Made by a program: the position numbers and the translations under genes. Of a DNA stretch of 64,000 bases, positions 27,286 to 36,506 are shown piece by piece. Numbering within the stretch: the stretch's first letter is position 1; every line of letters starts with the position of its first letter. The notes beneath the pieces were generated by a model. The model saw nothing but the letters and a program-made list of their open reading frames with translations, ran no database searches and was not told the origin of the DNA. Origin of the DNA: Solirubrobacteraceae bacterium. GTDB taxonomy: Bacteria > Actinomycetota > Thermoleophilia > Solirubrobacterales > Solirubrobacteraceae. Where the stretch lies: NCBI GenBank assembly GCA_030447785.1, contig JAUJOF010000001.1, positions 366,807-430,806 of the forward strand. Direction: 5' to 3'.

Positions 27286-27288
27286 CCT
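27283..27288 (+). promoter_or_regulatory. -10-like TAGCCT for the metG operon
   Basis: Starts with the TAG stop codon of the M23 gene; 9 nt from the metG ATG. Confidence 0.5.
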
Positions 27289-27297
27289 CCGGGGCGC

Positions 27298-28830
27298 ATG
27301 GCCTTCTATGTCACCACGCCGATCTACTACGTCAACGCGGCGCCCCACCTGGGCCACGCGTACACCACGATCGCCGCCGACGTGCTGGCCCGCCACATGC
27401 GCCAGCGCGGCGAGGACGTCTTCTTCCTCACCGGCACCGACGAGCACGGCGAGCCGGTCGCTCTGGCCGCCGAGCGCGAGGGCATCACCCCGCGCGAGCT
27501 GGGTGATCGCAACGTGGAGCACTTCAGGGCTCTCCTGCCCCAGCTCGGCGTCACCAACGACTTCTTCATCCGCACCTCCGACCCCGAGCACGAGCGCCGC
27601 GTGCAGGAGGTGCTCCAGCGGGTGCACGACAACGGGCACGTCTACAAGGGCACCTACGAGGGCTGGTACTGCCCCCGCTGCGCCGACTTCAAGTCCGACC
27701 AGGAGGCGGGGGAGGACCACCGCTGCCCGATCCACCAGATCCCGCTCGACCGTGAGCGCGAGGACAACTGGTTCTTTCGCCTGTCGGCCTTCCAGGAGGA
27801 CCTCGAGCGCCTGCTGGCCGAGGACAGCGACTTCGTGCTCCCGCGCCACTTCCGCAACGAGGCGCGCGCGTTCGTGGCTCAGGGCCTGCACGACGTCTCG
27901 CTGACCCGCGCGCGGCTGAAGTGGGGCATCTCCGTCCCCTGGGATCCCGACCAGGTCTTCTATGTGTGGTTCGACGCGCTGCTCAACTACGTCACCGCGC
28001 TGGCCTTCGCGCGCGAGGGCGACGACCTCACCGAGCGCTTCTGGCCGGCCACCTTCCACCTCATCGGCAAGGACATTCTCAAGTTCCACACGGTGTACTG
28101 GCCGGCCCTGCTGCTGGCCGCGGGCCTGCCCGTGCCCCAGCACGTCTTCGTCCACGGCTTCCTGCTCATGCGCGACTCGTCCGGCGTCGAGCACAAGATG
28201 AGCAAGTCGTTGGGCAACGTCCTCGACCCCTTCGAGGTGCTGGCCACCTACGGCGCCGACCCGCTGCGCTTCTACGTGCTGCGCGAGGTGTCCTTCGGGC
28301 AGGACGGCGGAGTGTCCACCGCCGGCTTCGCCGCGCGCTACGAGGGCGAGCTGGCCAACGAGCTGGGCAACCTGGCCAGCCGCGTCACCGCGATGCTCGC
28401 CCGCTACCGCGACGGCGAGGTCCCCCGGGCCGGGCTCGACCCCGAGCTGCGCGAGGAGATCGACGCCACCGCGGGCCAGGTCTGCGCGCACCTCGACGGC
28501 GCCCAGCTCACGCCGGCTCTCGACGCGGCCTGGCAGCCCGTGCGCCGGCTGAACCGCTACGTGGAGGAGCGCGCGCCGTGGGCGCTGGCCAAGGACCCCC
28601 AGCGCGCCGGTGAGCTCGACCGGACGCTGGCCTCGCTGGCCGAGGGCCTGCGCGTCGTGGCCATCGTGCTGGCGCCGTGGCTGCCCGACACGATGGACCG
28701 CCTGCTCGACGCGCTGGGCGCGCAGGATCGCACGCTGGCCAGCGCGCGCTACGGCGCCGAGGTGCCCGGCCGGGTCGAGCGCCTCGCGCCGCTGTTTCCC
28801 AAGGTCGACCTCGACACCGCCGCGGCGTGA
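27298..28830 (+). CDS. metG: Methionyl-tRNA synthetase
   Basis: 510 aa, the short form without the C-terminal dimerisation domain. It has the HLGH signature in YVNAAPHLGHAYTT, TGTDEHGEP, a two-cysteine knuckle (WYCPRCADF) and KMSKS at about 300. It charges initiator and elongator tRNA-Met. First gene of a run in which tatD, rsmA, ispE and a PAP2 gene each overlap the previous stop by GTGA. Confidence 0.95.
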   Translation: MAFYVTTPIYYVNAAPHLGHAYTTIAADVLARHMRQRGEDVFFLTGTDEHGEPVALAAEREGITPRELGDRNVEHFRALLPQLGVTNDFFIRTSDPEHERRVQEVLQRVHDNGHVYKGTYEGWYCPRCADFKSDQEAGEDHRCPIHQIPLDREREDNWFFRLSAFQEDLERLLAEDSDFVLPRHFRNEARAFVAQGLHDVSLTRARLKWGISVPWDPDQVFYVWFDALLNYVTALAFAREGDDLTERFWPATFHLIGKDILKFHTVYWPALLLAAGLPVPQHVFVHGFLLMRDSSGVEHKMSKSLGNVLDPFEVLATYGADPLRFYVLREVSFGQDGGVSTAGFAARYEGELANELGNLASRVTAMLARYRDGEVPRAGLDPELREEIDATAGQVCAHLDGAQLTPALDAAWQPVRRLNRYVEERAPWALAKDPQRAGELDRTLASLAEGLRVVAIVLAPWLPDTMDRLLDALGAQDRTLASARYGAEVPGRVERLAPLFPKVDLDTAAA

Positions 28831-29576
28831 TCGACAGCCACACGCACCTGGACAGCTGCGCGGGGGACGACCGCGAGCTGGTCACCGCCGCCGAGGCCGC
28901 GGGCGTGCACCGCATCCTCACCGTGGGCACCGAGGGCGCGTCCTGTCGCGCCGCGCTGGGCGCCACCGAGGCCTTCGGGCAGGTCCGCGCCGCCATCGGG
29001 CGCCACCCCAACGAGGCCACGGGCTTCGACGACGAGGACCTGGCCGAGCTGCGTGCGCTGGCGGCCCACCCCGGCTGCGCGGCCATCGGCGAGACCGGCC
29101 TGGACTTCCACCGCGACCGGACCCCGCCCGACGACCAGCGCCGCGCCTTCGCCGCGCAGATCGCCCTGGCCCGCGAGACGGGCAAGCCCCTGGTCATCCA
29201 CACCCGCGCCGCCGACGACGACACCATCGCCACGCTGGCCGAGCGCGCGGGCGGTGTGACGGTGATCCTGCACTGCTTCTCGATGGCCGAGCGCCTCGAG
29301 CAGTGCCTCGACCACGGCTGGTGGATCTCCTTCGCGGGCAACGTCACCTACCCCAGCGCCGGCGACCTGGCCGCCGCGGCCCAGCGGGTCCCCGCCGAGC
29401 GCCTCCTGGTGGAGACCGATGCGCCCTACCTCACCGCTCAGCCCGTGCGCAGGGAGCGCAACCAGCCCGCCTACGTGGTGCACACCGCGCGCTTCCTGGC
29501 CGAGCGGCGCGGGGTGGCCTACGAGGAACTGGAGGCGACCGTCGAGCGCAACGCCGCCGGCCTGTTCGGGTGGTGA
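28827..29576 (+). CDS. tatD: TatD family metal-dependent hydrolase / DNase
   Basis: 249 aa. IDSHTHLD opens the barrel, GETGLDFHRDRTPPDDQRRAF and PLVIHTRAADDD carry metal ligands, and LLVETDAPYL is the third motif. TatD proteins are nucleases involved in DNA repair or RNA quality control. The order metG-tatD-rsmA-ispE is widespread in Gram-positive bacteria. Confidence 0.92.
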   Translation: MIDSHTHLDSCAGDDRELVTAAEAAGVHRILTVGTEGASCRAALGATEAFGQVRAAIGRHPNEATGFDDEDLAELRALAAHPGCAAIGETGLDFHRDRTPPDDQRRAFAAQIALARETGKPLVIHTRAADDDTIATLAERAGGVTVILHCFSMAERLEQCLDHGWWISFAGNVTYPSAGDLAAAAQRVPAERLLVETDAPYLTAQPVRRERNQPAYVVHTARFLAERRGVAYEELEATVERNAAGLFGW

Positions 29577-30409
29577 GGGCGCCGGTCGAGCTCCCCGCCC
29601 AGCCCTCGCTGCGGCGCATGGCCCGATTCGGCGTGCGACCCAGGCGCCACCTGGGTCAGAACTTCCTCGTCGACTCGAACATCCTGGGAGTGATCGAGCG
29701 CGCCGCGGTGCTCGCGCCCGGCGACGTCGTCCTGGAGATCGGCGGGGGGCTCGGGGTGCTCTCCGAGCACCTCGCCGCCCGGGTCGACCACGTGCACGTG
29801 GTCGAGCTCGACCGCGCGCTGGAGGCCCCGCTGCGCGAGGCGCTCGATCCCTTCGCCGAGCGGGCCACCCTGCACGTGGCCGACGCGATGGAGCTCGACC
29901 TGCCGGCGCTCGCCCCGGCGCCGACCAAGGTCGTGGCCAACCTGCCCTACGGGATCGCCGCGGGCGCGCTGCTGCGCACGGTGGAGGAGCTGCCGGGTGT
30001 CGAGCGCTGGGTGGGGATGGTCCAGCGCGAGGTGGGCGAGCGCTTCGCCGCCGCGCCCGCCACGCCCGCCTACGGCGTGCCCTCCGTCCTGGCCCAGTTG
30101 AGCTGCACCGTCCGCGTCCTTCGTCCCATCGCGCGCACCGTCTTCCATCCCGTCCCCAACGTCGACTCGGTGCTGCTGGGGATGGAGCGGGTGCGCGCCG
30201 GCGCCGATCCGGCCCTGGCCCGCCTCGTGCGCCACGCCTTCGCCCACCGGCGCAAGGCGCTCGCGCGTTCGCTCTCCCTCGCGCCGGGGGCGCCGCGCGA
30301 CGTGCGCGACCGCGTGCGGGCCGCCCTGGAGGCGCTCGGTCTCCCGCCCGACGCGCGCGCCGAGCGCCTGTCCCCCGAGAGCTTCCGTGCCCTGGCCGAG
30401 GCGCTGTGA
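29573..30409 (+). CDS. rsmA: 16S rRNA dimethyladenosine transferase RsmA/KsgA
   Basis: 278 aa. RRHLGQNFLVDSNIL is the conserved start, VLEIGGGLGVLSEHL the SAM motif and NLPYGIA the catalytic NLPY. It dimethylates A1518 and A1519 during 30S maturation. Start is GTG overlapping the tatD stop; the next in-frame ATG would remove part of the N-terminal arm. Confidence 0.95.
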   Translation: MRAPVELPAQPSLRRMARFGVRPRRHLGQNFLVDSNILGVIERAAVLAPGDVVLEIGGGLGVLSEHLAARVDHVHVVELDRALEAPLREALDPFAERATLHVADAMELDLPALAPAPTKVVANLPYGIAAGALLRTVEELPGVERWVGMVQREVGERFAAAPATPAYGVPSVLAQLSCTVRVLRPIARTVFHPVPNVDSVLLGMERVRAGADPALARLVRHAFAHRRKALARSLSLAPGAPRDVRDRVRAALEALGLPPDARAERLSPESFRALAEAL

Positions 30410-31302
30410 CCGCCCTCGTCGCTCTCGCACCGGCCAAGGTCAACCTGTGCCTGTTCGTCGGCCCGGTGCGCGCCGACGGGCGCCACGAGCTCGTGACCGT
30501 CTTCGACACCCTCGACCTGGCCGACGACGTGCGCCTCGAGCCCGCCGCGGACTCGCACGACGAGGTCGTGTGCCCGGGCGTGGAGGGCCCCAACCTGGCG
30601 CGCGCCGCGCTGCACGCGTGGCGCGCGCGCAGCGGCTGGGACGGCGCCCCGGCGCGCCTGACCATCACCAAGCGCATTCCCGTCGCGGGCGGCATGGCGG
30701 GAGGGTCGGCCGACGCCGCGGCGGCGCTGCGTCTGGCCGCGGCGGCCGCCGGGATCGACGATCCCGCGCTGCTCGAGGAGATCGCCGGCGGCCTGGGCGC
30801 GGACGTGCCCGCCCAGGTGCGCGGCGGTCGCGTCCTGGCCACGGGCGCCGGCGAGATCCTGCGTCCGCTCCCCGGACCGGGCGAGCCCTACGGCGTGCTC
30901 GTCGTACCCGTCGAGGCGCGGCTGAGCGCGGGCGCCGTCTACGCGGAGGCCGACCGCCTCGGGACGGTGCGCGACGCGGAGGGACTGGCCGCCGCGCGGG
31001 GGGCCGTCGAGGAGGAGGTGGGGATCCCCGCGCCCGGGCTCCTCGCCTCGGGCCTCGTGGCCAACGACCTCGAGGTCCCAGCGCGCGTTCTCTGCCCCGC
31101 CATCGACGGCGCCCTGGAACGGGTCCGCGCGGCCGGGGCCGATCACGCCCTGGTCGCGGGCTCGGGTCCCACCGTGCTCGGGCTCTTCCTGGGTGCCGAC
31201 GGCCCGCGGCGCGCCCGCGCAGCGGCCCCATCGGTGCCGGGGGCCCTCGCCGCCGCGCCGCTGCCCGCGGGGGCGGGAGCGCCGCGTCCGGCGCCCGCGT
31301 GA
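30406..31302 (+). CDS. ispE: 4-diphosphocytidyl-2-C-methyl-D-erythritol kinase
   Basis: 298 aa GHMP kinase. It has ALAPAKVNLCLFVGP at the N-terminus, the ATP loop PVAGGMAGGSADAAAALR and the C-terminal VAGSGPTVLGLF. It catalyses the ATP-dependent step of the MEP isoprenoid pathway, so this organism probably makes isoprenoids by that route. The C-terminal 35 residues are Ala/Pro-rich and not conserved. Confidence 0.93.
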   Translation: MTALVALAPAKVNLCLFVGPVRADGRHELVTVFDTLDLADDVRLEPAADSHDEVVCPGVEGPNLARAALHAWRARSGWDGAPARLTITKRIPVAGGMAGGSADAAAALRLAAAAAGIDDPALLEEIAGGLGADVPAQVRGGRVLATGAGEILRPLPGPGEPYGVLVVPVEARLSAGAVYAEADRLGTVRDAEGLAAARGAVEEEVGIPAPGLLASGLVANDLEVPARVLCPAIDGALERVRAAGADHALVAGSGPTVLGLFLGADGPRRARAAAPSVPGALAAAPLPAGAGAPRPAPA

Positions 31303-31910
31303 GCGCCCCGGGCGGGCCCCGAATGGCTTTGGGCGCCGTCGCCGCGCTGGGGGCCCTTCCTCGTCCTGCTGGTGGCCTCGCCGGGCGGACCCACGTCCCG
31401 CTCGATCTGGCGGTGCAGGCCGCCGTCGAGGACCTGCGCGCCCCCGCTCTCGTGGCGGTGGCGCGGGTGGCCACCGAGGCCGGCGCCTCGTGGACCACCG
31501 GGCCGGCCGCCCTCGTCGCCGTCGTGGCGCTCCGGCGCCGGGGGCGACCCACGACGGCCCGGGTGATCGCGGCCGGGTGGATCATCACCTTCGTCGGGGT
31601 GCAGTCGGCCAAGCTCGCGCTGGGCCGGGGGCGGCCGCAGCTCGCGGAGGTCCTGATCGACCTCGGCTCCTATCCGTCCGGACACGCCGCCTACGTGATC
31701 ACCTGGGTGGCGATCGCCGTCGCCTTCGGGCGCGGACGGCCCGCCGTGGTGGTCGCGGCGGGCGTCGTGGCGATCCTCGTGGGCCTCACCCGCCTGTACC
31801 TGCGCGCGCACTGGCTGTCGGACGTCCTGGGCGGCTGGGGGCTGGGCGCCGCTATCTTCGCCCTCTGCGCCCTGGCGGGCGCGGCGTTTCCCGCATGCGC
31901 GAGGATGTGA
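31299..31910 (+). CDS. PAP2 superfamily membrane phosphatase
   Basis: 203 aa, several membrane segments. The phosphatase motifs are KLALGRGRPQ, YPSGHAAY and a final RLYLRAHWLSDVLGG, so it is a lipid phosphatase, perhaps of undecaprenyl or phosphatidate substrates. The first membrane segment looks damaged: between about 31350 and 31375 the hydrophobic run GPFLVLLVA lies in another frame, suggesting two compensating single-base errors. Otherwise complete. Confidence 0.82.
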   Translation: MSAPGGPRMALGAVAALGALPRPAGGLAGRTHVPLDLAVQAAVEDLRAPALVAVARVATEAGASWTTGPAALVAVVALRRRGRPTTARVIAAGWIITFVGVQSAKLALGRGRPQLAEVLIDLGSYPSGHAAYVITWVAIAVAFGRGRPAVVVAAGVVAILVGLTRLYLRAHWLSDVLGGWGLGAAIFALCALAGAAFPACARM

Positions 31911-31929
31911 CGCCCCGGATCGATCGCCC

Positions 31930-32153
31930 GTGAGCAACGAGCTCATCTCCTACATCGTCGCCGCCGTGTGCGGCCTGCTTGTCGTCGGCGCCTTCGCCTG
32001 GTTCATCCTGCTGCCCGCGTGGCACAGCTACTGGAAGCTGCGCGACCGCATCGCGGCCTGCTTCCTCGCGCTGTACGTGCTGCTGGCGCTGCTGACGGTG
32101 GGGGCGGCGGGGGTGTGGCGGTGATCTACTTCTGGGACACCATCGCGGGCTGA
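31930..32153 (+). CDS. Small two-helix membrane protein, probably frameshifted near its end
   Basis: The ORF from GTG 31930 gives 64 aa and stops at 32124, just as another frame continues VAVIYFWDTIAG to a stop at 32153. One extra G in the G-rich stretch around 32105-32115 would join them into a 74-aa protein whose second helix ends naturally. Family unknown; follows the PAP2 gene by 19 bp. Confidence 0.55.
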
Positions 32154-32172
32154 TCGCGGCCTGATCGCGGAC

Positions 32173-32209
32173 GCCCTCGCCGCGCCTGGCCGGCATCCCG
32201 GGCGAGGGC
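32173..32209 (+). terminator. Hairpin after the 27-32 kb operon
   Basis: GCCCTCGC and GCGAGGGC, 8-bp stem with a 21-nt loop, 20 bp after the small membrane protein. Weak because of the long loop; the rest of 32154-32383 shows no gene. Confidence 0.4.
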
Positions 32210-32370
32210 CGTGCAAGAGCACTGTCCCTCGCCGGAGTGCCCCCAGGCATCGACGATGACGTGCGCGCTCAGCCCGCGATCGTGGTGGCTCCCCGCCATT
32301 CTCGCGTCGTTGCGCCCCTTGGCGGCACCCTCTTTCGCCGCTGAGGCCCGCCGCCGCGCCCGCCTCCCGG

Positions 32371-32376
32371 TAGCCT
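32371..32376 (+). promoter_or_regulatory. -10-like TAGCCT for the PucR-type regulator gene
   Basis: 7 nt before the ATG at 32384. Confidence 0.5.
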
Positions 32377-32383
32377 TTTCGCC

Positions 32384-33613
32384 ATGTCCACTCCGGCCGA
32401 GGGCACGGCCGGCCCCGACGCCTCTCCGCGCTCGATGCCGTCACGGAGGCGGTGGCGTCGGGCGCCGGGTTGCCCGACGTGGTGCGCCGCGGCGCGCGCG
32501 CTCGACGCGACCCTGGTGCTCAGCGATCGTGCCGGCGCGGTGGTGGCCGTGGCCGCCCGGTCGCCCGCCGACGAGCGGGCCGTGGTGGCCGGGGGCGAGG
32601 GGATCGAGGAGCTCGAGCTGCGGCTGGCCGACGACCTCGTGGGCCGGTTGCACATGCGCGCGCGTTCCGAGGCGCCGGTCGGCGTGGTGCGCCTGGTGGC
32701 CACGCTCGTGGCCGGCGAGGTCGAGCGCCTGCGCGCGCCGGCGCGGGCCTCCCAGGAGGCGGCCGCGGAGTTCCTGCGCTCGCTGTTGGACCGCGAGCTG
32801 CCCGACCGCGACGCGGTGCTTGCGCGCGCGGGCGAGCTGGGCGTCGCACTAGAGGAGGGCGGGAGCGTCGTGGTCGCCCGCGCGCACGCTCATGCGCCCA
32901 CCGATGACGGCTGGCGCGCCCGCGTGCTGGCGGCCGCTGAGCGCGGCGCGCGCGGGGCGGCTCCCGACGCGCTCGCCGCCGCCCTCCAGATCAGCGCCTC
33001 CGCGGGCGTCGAGATCGTCCTGCTGCTGCCGGGCGCCGACGACGCCCGCGCCGCGCGCGCGGCCGAGGGCGTGCTGCGCGAACTGCAGGCCGGCCTGCCC
33101 GGGCATACCTTCGCCGTGGGCCGCAGCCGCGTGGCCGAGGACGCCGCCGAGCTCGCCCGCGCCGGCGCCGAGGCGCTGCTGGCCGCCAACGTGGCCGAGG
33201 GTGCGACCAGCGGCGTGCTGGCCTTCGAGGAGACCGGCGCCTACCGCCTCCTGCTGCCCGCCATGAGCGAGGATCCCGCCGAGCTGAAGCGCTTCTACGC
33301 CGACACGATCGCGCCGCTGGCCGCCTACGACACCCAGTACGAGACCGACCTGGTGCGCACCGTCGAGGCCTACCTGGACAACGACGCCAACGTCGCCGCC
33401 ACCGCCCAGACCCTCTACACCCACCGCCACACGATCCGCTACCGCCTGGAGCGGGTGCGCGAGCTGTCGGGTCTGGACATGGGCTCGACCGACGGCCGCG
33501 AGCGCCTCTCGCTGGGCCTCAAGGCCATGCGCGTCCTCGGCGTCCACCGCCCGGGCGGGCCGGCCACCGAGGCCGGCGTGAGCGCGGGGCGCGTTCCGCC
33601 GCGGCCCCCGTAG
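32384..33613 (+). CDS. PucR/CdaR-type transcriptional regulator
   Basis: 409 aa. The C-terminal 70 residues hold the PucR HTH (TVEAYLDNDANVAATAQTLYTHRHTIRYRLERV), preceded by a GGDEF-like degenerate domain. Residues 14-40 look out of frame: between 32423 and 32500 the alternative frame reads ALDAVTEAVASGAGLPDVVRR, a normal helix leading into the RALDATLVL strand. Two small indels would restore this. PucR proteins activate purine or other metabolite genes; the neighbouring phosphorylase is a possible target. Confidence 0.82.
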   Translation: MSTPAEGTAGPDASPRSMPSRRRWRRAPGCPTWCAAARALDATLVLSDRAGAVVAVAARSPADERAVVAGGEGIEELELRLADDLVGRLHMRARSEAPVGVVRLVATLVAGEVERLRAPARASQEAAAEFLRSLLDRELPDRDAVLARAGELGVALEEGGSVVVARAHAHAPTDDGWRARVLAAAERGARGAAPDALAAALQISASAGVEIVLLLPGADDARAARAAEGVLRELQAGLPGHTFAVGRSRVAEDAAELARAGAEALLAANVAEGATSGVLAFEETGAYRLLLPAMSEDPAELKRFYADTIAPLAAYDTQYETDLVRTVEAYLDNDANVAATAQTLYTHRHTIRYRLERVRELSGLDMGSTDGRERLSLGLKAMRVLGVHRPGGPATEAGVSAGRVPPRPP

Positions 33614-33616
33614 GAT
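33611..33616 (+). promoter_or_regulatory. -10-like TAGGAT for the nucleoside phosphorylase gene
   Basis: 10 nt before the ATG at 33627; its TAG is also the PucR-type gene stop. Confidence 0.45.
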
Positions 33617-33626
33617 CCGCCGCGCG

Positions 33627-34413
33627 ATGGCGCTGGGCATCTTCACCGGGTCGGGCACCTACACGCTGCCGAGCATGGACGCGGGCGAGCCCCACTGGGT
33701 GGACACCCCTTCGGCCGCGCGCTGCTGACCGAGGGGCGCCTCGGGGGTGGACGTCGTGCACTGCTCCCGCCACCGCCCCAACCACGAGCTGCTGTCCAGC
33801 CAGGTCACCCACCAGGCCAACATCTGGGCCCTGCGCGAGGCCGGTGTGCGCGGAATCCTCGCGGCGACCGTCTGCGGCGCGGTGGACCCCGAGGTGGAGC
33901 TCGGCGGCCTCGTGGTCTTCGACGATCTGCACTTCGTGGCCAACCGCCTGCCCGACGGGTCGGCGTGCACCCTGCACACCGAGCCCGGGGGCCGGGCGCG
34001 GACACTGGATCTTCGACCGCCCCTTCAGCCAGCCGCTGCGCGAGGCGCTGCTGGGCGGGGCCCGGGAGGCGGGCCACGCCGTGCGCGACGGCGGCTGCTA
34101 CGGCCACGTGGACGGCCCGCGCTTCAACACCCGGGCCGAGATCCGGGGCCTGGCCACCTGCGGGGTGACCGCGGTCTCCCAGACCGCCGGCCCCGAGACC
34201 ACGCTGGCCGGGGAGGCCGAGATCCCCTTACGCGCTGATCGGCTACGCCACCGACTACGCCAACGGGGTATACGACGAGCCCACGGCGATCGAGGAGCTC
34301 CGCGCCTGATCCAGGCCAGCGGCGACACCCTGGCCACGACGCTGCAGGCCGCGGTGGGCAAGGTCGACGAGGACACCCTGGAGCCCGTGGGCACCCACTT
34401 CCGCTGGGACTGA
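33627..34413 (+). CDS. S-methyl-5'-thioadenosine / purine nucleoside phosphorylase, five indels
   Basis: Segments in three frames join to a full-length MTAP/PNP of about 261 aa: MALGIFTGSGTYTLPS, VVHCSRHRPNHELLSSQVTHQANIWALR, GHVDGPRFNTRAEI, TAGPETTLAGEAEIPYALIGYATDYANG, then LIQASGDTLATTL. Indels needed: plus C at 33706-33709, minus G at 33743-33747, minus G at 33987-33991, minus T at 34228, plus C at about 34305. Every site is a short homopolymer. With active-site residues all present, sequence error is likely, but true decay cannot be excluded. Confidence 0.75.
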
Positions 34414-34456
34414 TCCGGCGCGATTGGCCCTCAGGCCCCCGGGGCAGCACGCGGCC

Positions 34457-34817
34457 ATGGAGCGCGACGACAAGTTATTGAGAGAAGAGTCCGCCGCGGC
34501 CGCCGAGGAGGCCGGCAAGATCGGCGGCGAGCCGGGCGTCGAACCCGGCTACGAGCACGACCCCGACCGCCCCGGCGTCCTCGAGGACGAGGCCATGGCC
34601 CCCGTCTACGAGGCCGGCGGCGGCGAGGCCGAGGGCTTCGAGCAGGCCGAGGCGATGCTCGAGGAGCGCGCCACCAACCCCCCGCGGCCCCAGTCCGATG
34701 GCTCACGCGGGCGAGGTCGACGAGGAGGCCCAGGCCGTCGAGGGAGCCGGCGACCTCTACGCCGAGCCCGATCACCTCGGGGCGCCAGAGGTGCCGGAGG
34801 ACGAGCGCAGCGACTAG
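34457..34817 (+). CDS. Acidic low-complexity protein, frameshifted by one base
   Basis: About 119 aa after removing one C from the C6 run near 34683. The N-terminal half (ERDDKLLREESAAAAEEAGKIGG, GYEHDPDRPGVLEDEAMAPVYEAGGGEAEGFEQAE) and C-terminal half (GEVDEEAQAVEGAGDLYAEPDHLGAPEV) are both acidic and disorder-prone. No named family. The tRNA-Gln gene follows 25 bp later. Confidence 0.55.
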
Positions 34818-34842
34818 CCTGTTGGGGGGCCATTCCGGCCGT

Positions 34843-34917
34843 TGGGGAGTGGTGTAATTGGCAGCACGGCAGCCTTTGGAGCTGTTTCAAGTTCCGGTTC
34901 GAGTCCGGACTCCCCAG
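34843..34917 (+). tRNA. tRNA-Gln (anticodon TTG)
   Basis: 75 nt cloverleaf: acceptor TGGGGAG/CTCCCCA, D arm GTGT-AATTGGCA-GCAC, anticodon stem GCAGC/GCTGT with loop CTTTGGA (anticodon TTG, reads CAA/CAG), T arm TCCGG-TTCGAGT-CCGGA, discriminator G. The variable loop is slightly long (about 7 nt). CCA is not encoded. An HNH endonuclease gene starts 34 bp downstream. Confidence 0.92.
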
Positions 34918-34951
34918 TGGGTTCGTCCGGCGCGGCTGCGAACATACGTTT

Positions 34952-35707
34952 GTGCCGCCGCGTTACACCGAACAGGAAGCTCACGACGCGGTTGCTGCGT
35001 CGCTGAGCTGGGCCGAGTCGCTGCGGCGACTCGGCATGTGCCACACCGGTGGCGCACGCCTGATCCTTCGGAAGTACGTCGCCATATGGGGCATCTCGAT
35101 CGACCATTTCGATCCCCGAGCGGCTCAGCGCGCCGCGCTGCGACCGGAGCCGGTTCCCCTCGACGAGGTCCTGGTCGAGCACTCGACCTACGCGCGGCAC
35201 GCCATCAAGCGACGGCTCTTCGCTGAGGGACTCAAGGAACGCGCGTGTGAGCTCTGCGGCCAGGGCGACGTGTGGCGAGGGCGGCCGATGGGCCTCATCC
35301 TCGACCACGTCAACGGCGTTCGCACCGACAACCGCCTCGAGAATCTCCGGATCGTCTGCCCCAACTGCAACGCGACACTCGATACGCACTGCGGCCGACG
35401 GCTCAAGCTCGGCGACGTCAAGCGTGAGTGCAAACGATGCGGCACGTCGTTCGAGGCGCGCGACAGGCGCCAGCGCTACTGCTCCCGCGACTGCGGGCAG
35501 CGCCACGAGCGCACCGGGCGCGCGAACCCGGGGGCTCGGCGTGTGGAGCGGCCTCCCTACGCCCATCTCATCTCCGAGGTTGCGACCCTGGGCTGGTCGG
35601 CCACCGGCCGGAGATACGGCGTCTCCGACAACGCCATCCGCAAGTGGGTCCGCGCCTACGAGGCTGCTACCAGCGTCGCCGCGGACGCTCCCGAAAGCGG
35701 GGAGTGA
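34952..35707 (+). CDS. HNH endonuclease with additional zinc finger and HTH
   Basis: 251 aa from GTG. Residues 1-55 form an HTH-like helix set. The HNH core reads CELCGQGDVWRGRPMGLILDHVNGVRTDNRLENLRIVCPNCN, with zinc pairs CELC and CPNC. A second finger CKRCGTSFEARDRRQRYCSRDC follows, then a C-terminal GWSATGRRYGVSDNAIRKW HTH. This layout is common for free-standing HNH homing-type nucleases. The site just after tRNA-Gln suggests it arrived by insertion. Confidence 0.85.
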   Translation: MPPRYTEQEAHDAVAASLSWAESLRRLGMCHTGGARLILRKYVAIWGISIDHFDPRAAQRAALRPEPVPLDEVLVEHSTYARHAIKRRLFAEGLKERACELCGQGDVWRGRPMGLILDHVNGVRTDNRLENLRIVCPNCNATLDTHCGRRLKLGDVKRECKRCGTSFEARDRRQRYCSRDCGQRHERTGRANPGARRVERPPYAHLISEVATLGWSATGRRYGVSDNAIRKWVRAYEAATSVAADAPESGE

Positions 35708-36104
35708 GCACCGCGCGAGATCGCGGCGTAGTCTGGGGCACGGCGTCAGTGCTCGGCGCTCGGGTTGCTCTGCTGGGGAGGGCGAGACCCTCAGGCCACG
35801 CAGCATGCCGGGAGCTCACCGGGCCATACGTGACCGCCAGCTTGGTGTCCGTTGTTGGTCACGGGAGCGCGGCTACGGCAGCAGCTCGGCCAGATCGCGC
35901 GGACTGGCGCAGATAGGGCCCCTTGACCGGGCATCTGAGCGGGCGGGGGTTGCGGGACACCACGCCGCTCATCGCCTCAGGGCGGTCGGCGCCAGCGCCC
36001 TGTCCAGTGGGGTTTCCCCTTACGAGCGGGTCCCGGCTAGCGCAATCGTTGCGGCTGGCGCACCAAAGCGCTGCAGCGCGCCGGGCACGCCGCGATGTCG
36101 CTAG
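35708..36104. other. 397-bp stretch with no gene seen
   Basis: Between the HNH gene and a convergent small membrane protein gene. Six-frame reading gives only low-complexity, poorly coding frames. I see no promoter, tRNA or strong hairpin beyond a weak CCGCG/CGCGG stem at the start. Confidence 0.4.
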
Positions 36105-36355
36105 TTACCTACTTCGCGGCTTTGACCGACGCGTCGTGTCTCCTCGTTCGGAGATGGCCCACAGTACGCCGCCTGCGATGAGGCCAATGAGCGCCACGGC
36201 CCGCCTTCAGCGCCCTGTGCGACCCCGCCTGCTGAGAGCGTGATCATCGCCGCGACGCTCCACGCCAGCGCCGGCCCCTTCTTTCCGCGGATGAACATAT
36301 CCCAGAAGACGAAGGCGACCGCGATCACCACTACCGCCAGAAAGACCCATCCCAT
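36105..36355 (-). CDS. Small two-helix membrane protein, one frameshift
   Basis: Start MGWVFLAVVVIAVAFVFWD (helix 1). The annotated frame loses hydrophobicity after about residue 55, while another frame gives VALIGLIAGGVLWAISERGDTTRR, a second helix with a positive tail, ending at 36105. Adding one G near 36185 joins them to 83 aa. TAGCGT lies 8 nt upstream. Function unknown. Confidence 0.5.
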
Positions 36356-36363
36356 TTAGTGCG

Positions 36364-36369
36364 ACGCTA
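36364..36369 (-). promoter_or_regulatory. -10-like TAGCGT for the small membrane protein gene
   Basis: 8 nt before the ATG at 36355. Confidence 0.45.
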
Positions 36370-36506
36370 TCCGACTGCTTCGGGCGGGATGCCTTGGCCA
36401 GTGTTGCAAGCGCCGTTCCCCTTAACGGACGCTGCCGGAGCGCCAATCGTCCCAAGCAGGGTCAATCGGGGTCCGCGCCCCGATCCCGACAGCGAGCCCG
36501 CCAACG

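Noticed and set aside
27298-31910. A novel metG-tatD-rsmA-ispE system
   Set aside because: This gene order is well known in Gram-positive bacteria; only the chain of GTGA overlaps is worth noting.
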